Source: Rotaria macrura (taxonomy: Eukaryota; Rotifera; Eurotatoria; Philodinida; Philodinidae). Taken from it: a stretch of 64,000 nt of DNA. Location of the stretch: NCBI GenBank assembly GCA_900239685.1, contig OENT01000608.1:1-64000 (forward strand), in the 5' to 3' direction. The notes under the pieces were generated by a model, which saw nothing but the letters and a program-made list of their open reading frames with translations, did no database searches and was not told where the DNA came from. The position numbers and the translations under genes are program-made. Of the stretch, positions 24,060-36,670 are shown in pieces. Within the stretch, counting starts at the first letter, position 1; every line of letters begins with the position of its first letter.

Positions 24060-25135
24060 TTCAGAATGTAGAAAAAAGTTTCATTAGTTCTGCATCTAAC
24101 AAAAAAGCAACCACAAGAATTATTCTGTATTTTTCTGATCGTTGAGTCGGGCCCGCGATGTTTCATCACTCATGTTGTTACCAACAATCAATGCACGGCA
24201 GCAATGCACCTATAACCACGTGCACTCTCCCATATTGTTCTCTACCTATGAAGATTCAACGACAAACTATAAAGTAATAATTATTATTGTCCATAATCGT
24301 GCGGGAGATGAACAATAAAATTTCTTATTTTGGTAATGTGGAAGGAAAATTGACAGTTATTGGACTTTGGTGACTAATGTCAAGTTTTCGGAACCATTTC
24401 AAAAAATTCTGATTCATAAAATTCCATAGATCCATTGAAACACGGGTCGAACTACGATGAGCCAAGTTGATTGTTCCAACACGAAACGTTTTCAGTGATA
24501 TGACTGAAGTAAAGTAATTGAGTACAATACTTTCCAAATGTTTAATTGCTCAAACCTTTGCATGATGTTTTATCAACGAAGAACACTCATACTGNAAGAT
24601 GACACTACGAAAATCACTTGAAAACTGCTTCATCGTCTTCCAAGTTAACATTTTTTCGCTCGAGTTTATGTCTGATTAGCTACGAGTTTTCGAGTATAGG
24701 TGACGATTCAGTATCCGTGACTGTTCGGCTCTAGGTTTTGTGAAGTTAATATCATAGAGATTTCTGTAGATATATCTTCAATCCGACACGATATTTTCTA
24801 ACTGAAAATTAGACCAATGATAACTTTCCTGATCGAAAAGTTGTGATGAAACTTTGGTCGTACAGGAATGGTGTACTCATAAGTTATAAAGAATCTTCTG
24901 AGTCCCAGTTTTTAGAAGAAATTGAGGTACGGTGTTAAGAATTTCAAGTATTGGATCGCTAGAGTTATATCGGATTCTATATCTTCAAAGCAGTCGAACT
25001 ATAAGAAGCAATCATTAAATAACGCTTTTTCGAGGAAAGATTGCAATACTTCTACAAGCATTCAGCTAGAATAGGTGGTATGTAAGTTAAATTGTAATCA
25101 AATACGTCTCTGATTTAGTTAGAATCTTATTGAGA
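24060..25135 (-). repeat. Dispersed repeat copy 3 (longest copy)
   Basis: Spans both parts covered by the other copies: 24060-24816 is inverted relative to 17499-18250, and 24427-25135 is direct to 20128-20835. Near-identity with copy 1 over about 700 bp, including a minus-strand frame at 24325-24537, points to recent spread. One ambiguous base (N at 24595) replaces an A of the sister copies. Neither terminal inverted repeats nor a coding motif could be identified. Confidence 0.8.
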
Positions 25136-26180
25136 ATCGCGTTGATTTCTGCGACATTGTTGTGAAAAGACGGTATGCTTTTCGTTGATGGTCGAAATAA
25201 GACAAAGTGGTGAAATTCTACCTTTTCCAAAAGGTAGATTGTTTTTCTGGTTTCGCAGGTTTTATCCAATTTTTAAAATGTGCCGTCGACATACTGTTGG
25301 CCCAGCGTATCGAATGTTGTGAAAGATAATAGATTGCTAAGTTTTATAATATACGTGAAATTTCCAGTGTGACAATTTTTAGTTCAAGTCAAAGCAAAAG
25401 AGCAAGTTCTATTTTTCCATTGATCTCGAACTACCTCTTTGTAAGCTTCTTAATAATCTTTGGTAAGAAGTGATCTGAACACAGAACTATCGATATTCTG
25501 GTGAGATATTATCATAAATCGTAGAATGACGATATATATATATATATGAACTGACTCTTTTCAGTAAGCACTACGATCTTTTCCACTTAATTGTTAGATT
25601 TCTTCAGAAATCCTAATATGTATATCTTTTGAGATTTTACGAAGAAAATTAACTTAATGGTTGATATTGACCTCAATATGAATACGAATAAATGATTGTA
25701 TGAACTTTCTTCCTCGACAAAATTGAAGTCTATTGTATGGTTTTGAACGGTACACTGATATAAACGAAGAAAAACAAATCTCGATTTCTCTTCACATTTA
25801 TTGAAAGAATAGAAAACAACTGGCATTATTATGATCCAGTGAGATACTGATGCACCATGTGATTCATCTTATTTTGTCATATTATTTGATCCCATTTTAC
25901 GAGCTTTTTGTTTTTTGTATTGCACTCACGATCTTTATTTTTCTACAGCGTTCTCCATCATATGGAATTAAATTTCAATGTTAATTCTATTCCTTCATTG
26001 TTTGTACCTGCATTACTGAAATGTTGGCGTTGTTGTCGTTTTTTTCTTTTTTCATTCATTCACGAAAACGTGACAACAAAACACGCCTCATTTTAATCAT
26101 TTACATTTTAATCATTTAGCACTGGATTCTTTCCCCTATTTTTTTCTTCATTAAAACATTTTCTACATACATATGTACAT
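25136..26180. other. 1 kb spacer before the zinc-finger/B30.2-like gene
   Basis: AT-rich, with a (TA)n run at about 25531-25549 and no supported gene. The last 250 bp, which are T/C-rich, are likely the leader of the downstream gene. Confidence 0.4.
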
Positions 26181-27191
26181 ATGGCATCGGTAAAAATAAA
26201 CAGATCACTATGTAGTATATGTGGCAAAGTACCAAGTTCATCTGTTTGTGTTGGCTGCGAAAGAGTTTTTTGTGACGAACATGTTGAACAACATCGATTA
26301 GATTTATCGGCTTTATTAGAAAAACTTATTTTGGAACATGTTAATTGTAAACAAGCTATTATTCAATACACAGAAGAATCTAATAATCATCCGTTGATGC
26401 AACAAATCAATGAATGGGAAAAACAGTCCATAGAGAAGATTCAACAAGTAGCTGTTGAATCTCGAAAACAAGTATTAAATGCATTTCGACACTTTGCTTC
26501 TGAAGCAATAACGACAATGACAAGTTTAACAGAAGAATTTACAAAAGCTCAAGATGATGATAATTTTGTTGAAACAGATCTGAGAAAATGGACAGACAAA
26601 CTCAGTAAACTAAAGAAAGAACTAGAAAAACCACCGACCATTAATATTCGAAAAGGTGCACCCGATGCTCCATTTATTTCGAAAATGATAATTAGTGTTA
26701 CAGAAATCTTCGACAAATCAATCGGTAGAATTTCTATTAAAGATGAGGGTAAACTTATCACGAACACAGGATCGAATGGTTACGGATGTGTTCGTAGTAA
26801 AGGTGAATATTCAACAGGAAAACATCGGTTTCGTTTTAAAGTTGAACAAACCGGTACCCAAAAATGGAATCTAATCGGTGTCGTATCCAAAAGTGCAGTA
26901 TTACAAGCAGCAGCATATCATACGCCGACAACTTTTGGTTGGATTGCAAATAATTTCGTTTGTTTAAATGGTAAATTACATGCTGATGTTGATGGATATA
27001 AAAGTGATATCGAAAAAAATGATATAGTTGAATTATTTATTGATTGTACTCATAAAACAATTCGTTTTACAAATGAACGTACACGTTTTACACATGAAAT
27101 AACAGTCGATACAGATTTGTGTCCATTTCCATGGCAAATTCAACTTGGTCTTTACTTTGCAAAAGATCGTGTACGTTTGCTATGTAAATAA
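26181..27191 (+). CDS. B-box-like zinc finger / coiled coil / B30.2-SPRY-like protein
   Basis: Intronless, 336 residues. Residues 11-38 hold C11-x2-C14-x8-C23-x2-C26-x4-C31-x2-H34-x3-H38, a B-box-like zinc site. Residues about 45-165 are a charged, heptad-rich helix (EWEKQSIEKIQQVAVESRKQ and DLRKWTDKLSKLKKELEK). Residues about 175-336 form a B30.2/SPRY-like beta domain (KGEYSTGKHRFRFKVE, WNLIGVVS, FGWIANN, DIVELFIDC, QIQLGLYF). The order is that of TRIM proteins without the RING. Such RING-less proteins form a large family in bdelloid rotifers, to my knowledge with no assigned role. Without a RING it is probably a binding adaptor rather than a ubiquitin ligase. The start is the first ATG; aataaa motifs follow at about 27211 and 27255. 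Confidence 0.88.
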   Translation: MASVKINRSLCSICGKVPSSSVCVGCERVFCDEHVEQHRLDLSALLEKLILEHVNCKQAIIQYTEESNNHPLMQQINEWEKQSIEKIQQVAVESRKQVLNAFRHFASEAITTMTSLTEEFTKAQDDDNFVETDLRKWTDKLSKLKKELEKPPTINIRKGAPDAPFISKMIISVTEIFDKSIGRISIKDEGKLITNTGSNGYGCVRSKGEYSTGKHRFRFKVEQTGTQKWNLIGVVSKSAVLQAAAYHTPTTFGWIANNFVCLNGKLHADVDGYKSDIEKNDIVELFIDCTHKTIRFTNERTRFTHEITVDTDLCPFPWQIQLGLYFAKDRVRLLCK

Positions 27192-28633
27192 TTTAGATCG
27201 AAACAATCATTAATAAATCTTCTACGATGAACATCAACATATTTCAAGAGAAAAATAAATAAGAATTCTTTTGTCAACGATAAGTCATAATGAAAATTTC
27301 AAAATAAAATAGTTCTTGTTTTCTATCAATCTTTTTCACACATAGTAAACATTGGTTTTAAGTAACATTACTCGACTGTTTCGAGTTTCAATCGAATTGA
27401 CTTGTATAGCAACATCAGAGTTCTTCCGACCAAGTTCACATTTTGTTTTCCAATCATAGTTTTGTGAAGTGTAAGTGTTTCAGTATGTTGATTGAATATT
27501 TTTAATGGATGGTTGTTGTGTTTAGTGCTATCTTAAGTCAATAAGATAACTGTTAATCATGAAATCAAGTAAGAACAAAAACTTCATTCTAGCCGAATAT
27601 GAACCAAGTATCCTATACGCATCGATCATCATGTGTTTTACTTGTCATGTATACAGAGGGATACTCCTCGCCTTCACATTTTCAAAGTCGATGGTTCCCT
27701 CTACTGTATTATAGTTAGAATTGTAAGCTGACGGGTCGATAGGTCGCATCGCTAAAAGATTTTCAATTTTTTCAAATCTTCTGCAACTGGAAATTTCGAA
27801 ATTGAATCATTCTTTAGATTATAAGAACAATGGCCTGTTTATTTCAATATCTGATTATTCATATTTCCGAAAACATAAATGAAATAAATGCATACCGCAC
27901 GTTAGTTTAATCAAGAGATTACATCCAGGCAATATAGAGAGGAGAAACAGATATTTAAAAAAATCTGCTTGTTTTTGTTTTTTAATCACAGCCTAAAGGA
28001 GGAACTGTCCAAAATATTAATTTTGACCCATACCCGAGATGTTGTTTCAAGTCTACAGCTATTTTTATACGACAAATCGATAGAAAGAGTGAGGGAACAT
28101 ACTAATTACGTTTGCTGATGTTCTGTCTCGTTGTCAATTGCCAATAGGGGATTTACCATATTGCCTATGCTTCATGTATCACTGTGTAAGTGTAATGTCT
28201 TGTTCGATTGAAAATGAACTATCATATATTAGTTCAGATTTTTACTTATCGATGCAAACCTTGCAATAAACTCGTTAAATAAATAACATTTAAATGACTC
28301 TGATGTGTATGTGACTCAAATGGCAACAAATAAATTATTGATTATTGTTTTAGTACATTCAGTAACTTTATTGGCGTCAAAAAAAAACGTTTAATAGAAT
28401 TATGAAAATTCGTCACGTCCTGTAATAGATCTAGATACAAAACAAAGTCAAGCCATCAACATAAATAAAAGTGCTTTGTATTTCTATTGTTCTAATTGCA
28501 AAGCATTGATTTTCCGTAAACATAAACAACCGAAAATGTTCAGAACAAACTCAAGGATTCAAATATCAATAAAAAATAGATTGCAAAAAAACTTGTTCAT
28601 ATTCAAATTCAGCGGCTACTCAGCTTTACGACT
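27192..28633. other. 1.4 kb spacer, nothing identified
   Basis: Holds the 3' end of the preceding gene, then AT-rich sequence without gene signals, up to the edge of the hAT remnant. Confidence 0.4.
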
Positions 28634-28779
28634 AGAGACCTGCGGAGTCAATATTTTTATTCTGAAACCCGACTCCGACTCCGAGAAATTTTTCAGTCAC
28701 TATCCCGATTCCGAAAAATGTTTAGTTCGCTGACTACGTCAGAGTTCCGACCTCCCCATAGGTCCCTAGTTCTTGGTGT

Positions 28780-29511
28780 TATCATTTTTAGCCAAACAGA
28801 TACATGCGATTCCAGCGTTTAATACAATAGTAGAAAGATTATTTTACGCTTCACAGAAACCTATGTCAGAAAAACAAGGAGGAAATAGCCAGACCCTAGT
28901 ACCCCAGCGTACTCCCATGCTGTACGATAACTATGCTTCAGCAATTTGTACATATTTCAAGTCTACTACCCATCTGTATTACGGCATATTAGTGGGAGTA
29001 CAGCCAGAACAAGTCCATCTTACAATAAAACCAAAATACTCCGTTTTATTTCATTGATTTCCAATTCTGGAGTAAGATGAAGTATTTTGGTTTTATTGTA
29101 AGATGGACTTGTGCTGGCTGTACTCTCCCACTAATATACCGTAATACAGGTGGGTAGTAGACTTGAAATATGTACAACTTGTTGAAGCATAGTTATCGTA
29201 CAGCCTGTGAGTACAGGGAGTACGCTGGAGTACTGGAGTCTCGCCTTTTCCCCCTGGCAGAGAAAAGAACCAATTTAGGTTACGAAAAAATCAATCAAAT
29301 GTTATTTCTACAAAACAATTTGAATTTTTTGTTACAGCCATTCTATGAGAATAGAAGAAAAAGAACCATGTCAACGTCATCAATAGCGACCACCTCATCC
29401 AAAGATTCGGCATGCACTATGCCAAAGCAATCAAAATTTGACAATGAAGACATTTATGCGACTTCGGATGAGACTCAAATGTTGCTTGATTCACAATATG
29501 TTTTTATTTAG
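28780..29511 (+). pseudogene. hAT transposase C-terminal (dimerisation) fragment, interrupted
   Basis: The first part (about 28780-28874) reads IHAIPAFNTIVERLFYASQK, the conserved hAT dimerisation block (usually IPxSSxxxERxFSxAG; SS is replaced by FN here). The second part (29258-29511) continues with EKRTNLGYEKINQMLFLQNN, the rest of the same domain, and a Ser/Thr-rich tail ending at a stop. Between them sits the foldback element 28875-29257. The catalytic RNase H-like part is absent. Hence a dead fragment. Confidence 0.75.
28875..29257. mobile_element. 383-bp palindromic foldback/MITE-like element
   Basis: The left arm (about 28875-29044) and right arm (about 29074-29257) are near-perfect inverted copies, sharing for example gctgtacgataactatgctt, atatttcaagtctactaccc and caagtccatcttacaataaa, around a spacer of about 30 bp. 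The flanks are cagaaaaa (28867-28874) on the left and cagagaaaa (29258-29266) on the right, compatible with an 8-9 bp target duplication that has since mutated. It contains no gene. It inserted into the hAT dimerisation domain, so it is younger than that copy. Confidence 0.8.
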
Positions 29512-29807
29512 TCGATCTTTCGAAAGTTAAAGGTGCAAAATGATTTATTTGTTTTTCTTTGCCCTGAAACTTATTCTCAATATATGAAACAAGTGTTACA
29601 TTTGATTTTTTTTGTTTCTTAGTATGAAAAACAAAGATATTGTTGTATGGAATATGGAAGGTTCATCAGACATAATTTTAATCTTGACTTCGCTTTAACT
29701 CCAAAAACTTTTTTTCGAAAGATCTGACTCCAACTCCGATTCCGAAAAATTTTATTTCACCTACTCGAACTCCGACTCTGACGGAGTCGGAGTTCCCGCA
29801 GGCCTCT

Positions 29808-30651
29808 TCTACTCACGACGGACACGTCTAGTTATGGTTAAATTCAAAACATGAAAATATTTACCATTCGATTCATTCGTTGCATTTATATTCCCGAGAT
29901 TTTATTTACAATCGAAAAACAAAACCTTCATTCGTACTTCATAATCAAATTTATCAACAGACTACTCTGATTTTGGCTACATCGATGCAAACTACGTATA
30001 TATATATTATTGATCGTGCGAACAATTTTATACAAGAAAAGCTCCACGTTTCTGCACTACTGCACTTCATCCAGTGTCTCAAACAACACATGAATCCTCA
30101 TAGATTTATCTTACCGAAAAAAATTGTTTACCTGATATGAAGTTTCTAAGAAACAAACTTCGTTTTAATATATTACTATTTTATATTTTATCACGTTTGA
30201 TAGCCATTCGTTTAAATATTTAAATAATAATCGGTTAGTATTATCACAATTTAAAATTTGTATTTACATCAAACACAATAGATTTTTTCTTGATCAAATA
30301 ATGTCTCATCGCTGTATAAATCGAATTTAATACATGATATGAATAATAAAATATCGTTGTCTTACATTAAGGACTAATCTAGAAAAAGATTGCATAATTT
30401 CCATTCAAGTAGAAAACAACAATATAGTGATTCATCATTCGTATTATCACTATGTATCTATGATTTGTTTTGTCTATTTAGTTTGGGGATAAAAATTGTC
30501 ATTGTATTATATTGACAAAATTATGTTTTGATTCTTGTCCTTCGTCATAGTAATGCAAACATGAGTGGTGTCTAATAGCAAATCATCCAAATAGAAACAA
30601 ATTAAACTATAGCCACTTGAAAAGAGGAAACATCAAGCAAGACGATACAGA
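29808..30651. other. Spacer before the F-box gene
   Basis: AT-rich, with one chance frame (29880-30140) and no signature. The final 60 bp before the ATG at 30652 are probably leader. Confidence 0.4.
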
Positions 30652-33600
30652 ATGATATTTGAATCAAAATCAATCGCTAAATTTGAAGATCTTTCCGATG
30701 ATGTGATTATATCAATTATTGAATATTTATCATTAGAAGATTTCGTTGCAATATTTGGAAAATTAAATAGTCGATTAACATTGATTATTTTTGATCATCC
30801 TTGGACTTATCATCAACTTAAAATTCAAACTATTGATGATTGTGCTCTTAAAACGAAATTGGATTTTATTCAAGATATGAAATTAATACGAAGAATTTCA
30901 TCGATTAAAATTCGTCCATTCAGTATCCATCGGAGTATTCAAACAATGAATCAACATACATCATTGGCTCATTTTGTGAATTTAAGAGCTCTCTCATTGT
31001 ACAGTGTTACACTTGACGAGGCAAGTGACTCTTATGTTTTAAAATGTTTTTCTCTTAAATAACTCTACATCGATGAATGTCACATATACTGTGAAACTGC
31101 TTTGCTTCTGAAAAAGAAAACAAAGCTTATGTCTCTTGTTTAGCTTTGAAATAAGCACTTATGGAAATTTCCGTCGAGATTTGAATACATAGATTTCCAT
31201 TAGTAGCATTTTATGTTGGAAAAGGCAAGTTATTCAGCAAATTTATCTATTTCAAGTCAAAGATACAAGAATATACATTTAGAATCTATGAGATTTATAC
31301 ATTTTCCAAACAATACTAACGTTTCTAGCTAGATATTATCGGGATCTTTTTTTCTATGATTACGAAATCATTCTTGTAGGCTCTCGTGCAGACATGAGAG
31401 AGAGAGAGAGATCAATAAGGACAATAATATACCTTTAACATAAATGCCTATACTATACAGCAGTTAATCAATATTCTTGATAAATGTAACAATCAATAAA
31501 TCCTATGAACATGTCTCTATTTTAAAAGATACGATAATATACACAACTTATTATTACAATCACAAGCTACCCATACGACATATGTTTGAAATTTTGATAA
31601 CTTACAAGTCTCTGTAACGCTCCTGTTATTCTTCACTCAGAAATAATCCATCATATGTCGATAGAATCGATTCCTATGGATTCATCTGTCCACAAAGTCA
31701 AGGTAATTTTCTTGGCATAGTGTGAATTGGATAGCTATACTTCTTGTATTCACTGCTTTAATTGAAAGAATCATCAATGCGTGAAGCATCTTGTAGAACT
31801 ACATCACACGTTTTCATCCATTCTTTCTTTCTTCATGTCTACCTATATGTGCGTATAAAAAGTTGCGAGTTTGCCTGGTGATAATGTCAACAAAGGAAAG
31901 TTAGAAAACAATCGTTCAAACGGGGGGTGAAAATATGAGAATCGAACTAGAATCTTCCGTTTTCCAACTTTAGATAGAAGGTTCCGTTCGCATGCAAACA
32001 GAGTCATAAAAACACCATTTTGTTTTTGAGGACGTCGTCTTTTCCAAGTTTCGAAACAATTAAAACGAAAAAAAAACAGCGATAAAAGTTACGCATCATT
32101 CTGCTCATACGTCAAACGGCTGATTCGATCACAACGAAAACGAAGTGATCAATCAATCGATAATACTGATCAAAAGCATTGCTAGATCTCGTAATACAAT
32201 TTCCTTAGTAATATATTTCATAATAACTACTCGAGAGTTAGTAGCAATAGATAATCAGAAATGTTATTTTGTTCGATCTTACAGAATAGACATTCATTCA
32301 TGTATCGCATCTTATTTCGGCTTATCGGCTTGGTCGAGATGCTACCTGGTTTTAATTTAGTTTCTCAAGAATTGATTACATATTATTTTTTCTACTAGTT
32401 CATACAGACAATAATAATTTATTATACGTTTTTTTCTGAAGACATGCATATATATATATATACATTGTAATTTTGTTAGACGAAAAAAATACGTATAAGC
32501 TAGATTTTCTATTCAGAATTTCTATTCATAATAACTCCTTTTTTTTCTCCTACCACTATCATAAAAGTAGCAAATTATGTTCACAATGGATTGCTCTTAT
32601 TGTGAATCCATAATTGAACTTTATTGCCAACCATGATTAGACTAGAACGATTCAAGTGTGCTTTCGTTTGAGATATTTATGAATTTTGTATTTCATCATG
32701 TTAAATGTTTACTGTTGATTAGAGAATCTTTATTCGTTGACAGATACTATTTGATGTGCAAGACTGTAAACAAGAAGTATGGAACAAGAAAGCTATGAAC
32801 ATATACATATATGAATATATTGCAGGTAGTCGTGTTTCACAATGACAATTTTATGAATGTAAAGATGTCATGAGATCGTACTGTTAGCGTTTAGCATTGA
32901 CGGTACATATTGACTTACTAGATAAATTATGAAGATCAATTTCTTTAGTTGTCAAAGCGACTGACAGAGAAGAAATAGTGGATCGTTTTAGAGAAAACTA
33001 AGTTGGGTTTTCGTAAAGTGAAGGTATTTTTGAATCTACGGATGAATGTTTTTTTCGAATATGCTTCATAAAAAAGCAGTTAATTTGTCATATATAACAC
33101 TATACGATTTTCTGAACATAGGATTTCGTTGACCAAATTCTTTTGTATGAATGTAAGATCTTTGTAGCTTTATCATCTCTTTAGGACTGTGATATAGTCG
33201 TTTAGATATAATCGGAACTGGTGACTACTGATCTTACATAAAAGTGTCTGTTTTATGTATTATGTACAAATAACGATGATTTAACATATTGTTATGTATA
33301 ATTTGAAAATTTCTTTAGGCTGAATCAATTTTTAGTGTACAATGCTTATCGAGCTTTATTCATCTAACTGATCTTCGCATCCTTTTTTCATTTGCAATCG
33401 AACAACATAATTATAGTCAAAGATTCGAATCGCTTATTTCCAAAATTCTCAATCATCCATCTCTTCGATATTGCACTATTCATGCGGCTCATCCTATTCA
33501 ATTTTCACAAATGGAATTATCTTCGTCTGTAGAAAATCTCGATATTGATTATTGTGGCTTTGAAAATTTGTATACACTCTTTCAATATACTCCTTGCCTT

Positions 33601-33993
33601 CGTCATTTGACGGTAACGATTGCAATGAATAATGAATCCCCGAATCTGCCAAGATTAATGCCTCCATTACTTCAATCACTTAAATTAAAATTAACAATTC
33701 CGAGTTTCGATGATCTATTTGTCTTATTACAAAACATACCGAAATTACAAAAACTAAATATCGTCACCTATTCAATCATTGAACCGTACGATTTAACATC
33801 GGATTGGGTTCGGTTGATTGCAGAATATTTACCCTCATTGAATGTATTCAAACGACAAACAAATGTATTTTTGGAAAATATTGCTGCTTACATTAAAGCT
33901 TTTGAATGGTCCAATGGATGGGAAACGAAACAGAAACATATTCCGAATGGTTCGAATCATGCTCGAATAATTATTCTCAATACAAGACTTTGA
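30652..33993 (+). CDS. F-box protein with leucine-rich-like C-terminal repeats (2 exons, GC-AG intron)
   Basis: Exon 1 (30652-31020) encodes an F-box near residues 10-50: FEDLSDDVIISIIEYLSLED and NSRLTLIIFDHPW. Exon 2 (33319-33993) encodes Leu-rich repeat-like strands (SSFIHLTDLRILFSF, FQYTPCLRHLTV, LLQNIPKLQKLNI, EYLPSLNVF) typical of F-box/LRR proteins. The best junction uses a GC donor (gag|gcaagt) at 31021 and the acceptor tttctttag ending at 33318; both sides are then phase 0 and the repeat pattern continues, giving 347 residues. F-box proteins recruit substrates to SCF ubiquitin ligases; this one's target is unknown. The intron of 2.3 kb is long for the region. If the junction is wrong, exon 1 would read on to a stop at 31060-31062. 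Confidence 0.8.
31021..33318 (+). other. Putative 2.3-kb GC-AG intron of the F-box gene
   Basis: The donor is AG|GCAAGT, the usual context of GC introns. It contains a (GA)n run (about 31394-31411), a (TA)n run (32447-32462) and no credible gene. Confidence 0.55.
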
Positions 33994-36670
33994 ATTTCGA
34001 ATAATTCAATGCGATTAAATATTCTCTAACATACATGTTGTAAATTGAATTAAGATTAATAAATATTTGAAACAAATAATTTCTTGAATATACAAAAAAT
34101 TTTATCACATATCTTCAGCTAGATGACAAAAGAATATCTATATCAAGAGTGTGTTGTGTGAAAAAAAGATAGCAAAAGGAATACGTCAAGGTTTTGAACA
34201 TAATCATCTACTATCATCGCGTTATCAAAAATTCAATCATTCATACTTTTAAATTTCGTATCAAATAAGCAATTATAATATGTTTCAGAAGTCAGTCTTA
34301 TCCTTGTAAATGTTCGATTTTCAAGTCGTCTTTCAATCGATGAAAGATTTTATGGAAAGTACTAAGACCAGTAAACGATAAAAATGTGACATCAGCAACA
34401 CATTCATACATTACTGTTCGTCTATTGAATATTAAATATTTGATTTATACGTAAGTTTACTTGATAACGTTGACAAATATTTTTCTAGTTATATGTTTCG
34501 CATATTGAGCATACAATAAATTAATGTTCGTACACCTTTAACTATTAAATATAATGGACATTGGTTGTGTTTTTTTTTCTCAAGGAATTGTACATGGTAA
34601 TTTTAGTGATTAATATTTTTAATTTTCTCGACAAACATAGCTTCGGTTAATTATATAGTGCATCGGTATACTCATTATAGCCTACATTAGCAACGTTCGA
34701 TGATAGCCACCAATATCAATCAATGATGTCTGGTCTGTGTTTTCATTTTTCATTTTTTTTTGCTCGATTATTACGGTTTAAACCTTGAAAACTAAATCGT
34801 AAAATGTATATGTGTGTATCGATCGGCCCGAAAAAGAAAACTTCGAATTAATAAGCAAGTTTAAATATCTTCAATTAGTAACGGATTTTAAAATGTTTTG
34901 GCAGCTCAAGGAGGTATCGTCTATTGATTATGATTAAATTAGTCATTTTTCTATTCAAACTATACCATCTCTCTTTTTGTGTCTTTTCAACCTTCGTAAT
35001 TGCCTTGTGTGCACATCCATGCTTTTACAACGAACATTATTAACAGCGACCACCGGTTTTTCATTGAACAAATCAAGTGAGATTTATCAATCTGATACCA
35101 CTATTCTATATACCAATGTATTCAAAATTGATTCTTATCACCTCCGATTAAATGTATGCACACTAGTATTTTTACCTTCAACTTTCTATTCAGGCCAAAT
35201 ATCTATTTCTTATTAGAAAGAACAAGCACGGAGTAAAAAAAAGACGAAAAAAATATGCTCAACTGATTACCTTTAACAATAGAATAAATATCGTTGGATA
35301 TGTCTCAGGTATCATATTAGCTTGATGATGCACACATCTTTGTCTCTTATTACGCTTTTTAAAATAACACGAAGACAATGAAACAAAGATGATGAACACC
35401 ATCGGGTAATATATAGTCTCTGTATAAAGGTGTCAATTGTCACATACATACAAACATGTTATGTAATAAAAGGTGGGAACAAATAGAATTGCTGTCTCTC
35501 GTCTTCTGTGTTTGAATTTAGTTTTAAGGCTAGATCATTCTGTTTTTAACAAATCTTGCTGTTTTTTCTCTAGGGCCTTATGCATGTACATTTGTTCGTA
35601 TAAAATGAAATTAAGCGACTCATTTTGTCAGTAGTATTGACCTCGATGTGCTTATTCTATGCGAGTCGTTCGAGTAGAAAAAGAAAAAGCCGGTCAACAA
35701 GAACATAATTATGTAAGAAGTGAGTGCTTCCTCTTTTTTTTTGTCGTTGTTATTGCCTTGTTTAAGCTCTCGTTCGTTTGAGCATCATACTTGGACACTA
35801 ACAACGACAATCGCTTGTCGTTTATGTTATTGAACAAATATGCAGAGTAGTTCTTTTCTTTTCTCTTCTACTTTGTATTGAACATTATGTCATCTGAATA
35901 TGTGTTTAAGTTTTCTTTTTCTCACTGTAATATTCGACTGTTGAAAATATAATTAAGAAATGATCCGGTTACTCTACTATGATAAGTATGTACTTGATCA
36001 TCATTTTCTTCCTATAACTAATATCACTTATTTCTATTTTTGTATTTCTATATGTACAAGGTATAGGATATCTCTTCTTTTTCATATTCTTCAATAATAT
36101 CTAGATGAAACAAGAAAAGTAATTTTAAGCTAAAGTAGACACTTCAATCAAACAAGAATTCAAGCAGTTGCAGACAGTTACGTGTCATTTTAAATACTAA
36201 ACGTAATAAAATTCCCCCCTTTGTAAACGATAAGATTAAACATTGTGACAAAGGCCGCTAATACTTTACTTGTCTAAATCTGAACAATAATAAAAGATTA
36301 ATTTAAGATAATAGTGTTCTCTAATGATTACATATCATTGTATCATGACAATTGTTAGAGTCATCCATTAGGAACGAAGAAGAAAAAATATTTAATAAGA
36401 ATTAAATTCTTTTAATAGAATATTTCTATTCTTATGTCTTATTGTAAATTGATTAGTATATCTTATCATCTATTCCTAACTACTTCAACCGTTGTCATAT
36501 CAGTCTTTTCTTTTTTGGGGAGTTCGTTGTATATTTCTGTTTATTAAAGAACAATACGTTACCAATAGATATATATTCATATTTATATTTTTCGTTTAAT
36601 ATTTTTTCAGGTTTTTCTTGAATTATTTTATATTAAAATTTTCAATTGAACAAAATAGATAAAATCAGAA
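33994..36670. other. 2.7 kb upstream of the Shroom gene
   Basis: The start of the interval holds the F-box gene 3' end (aataaa near 34059). The rest is AT-rich. A possible acceptor (attttttcag, ending at 36610) precedes the first coding exon of the next gene, so upstream non-coding or coding exons of that gene may lie here, but none could be recognised; no PDZ-like segment was found. Confidence 0.4.

Larger units (their letters stand above)
28634..29807 (+). mobile_element. Deleted hAT transposon with nested foldback insertion
   Basis: The left end begins agagacctgcggagtc and the right end finishes in the inverse, gcaggcctct, so the tips are inverted repeats of about 12 bp. Both subterminal regions are built of actccgactccga-type hexamer repeats (28655-28690 and 29720-29790). 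Inside, the only coding remains are the C-terminal dimerisation region of a hAT transposase, split by a palindromic insertion. Most of the transposase is missing, so this is an internally deleted, non-autonomous copy. The flanking 8-bp target duplication is not obvious. Confidence 0.7.
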
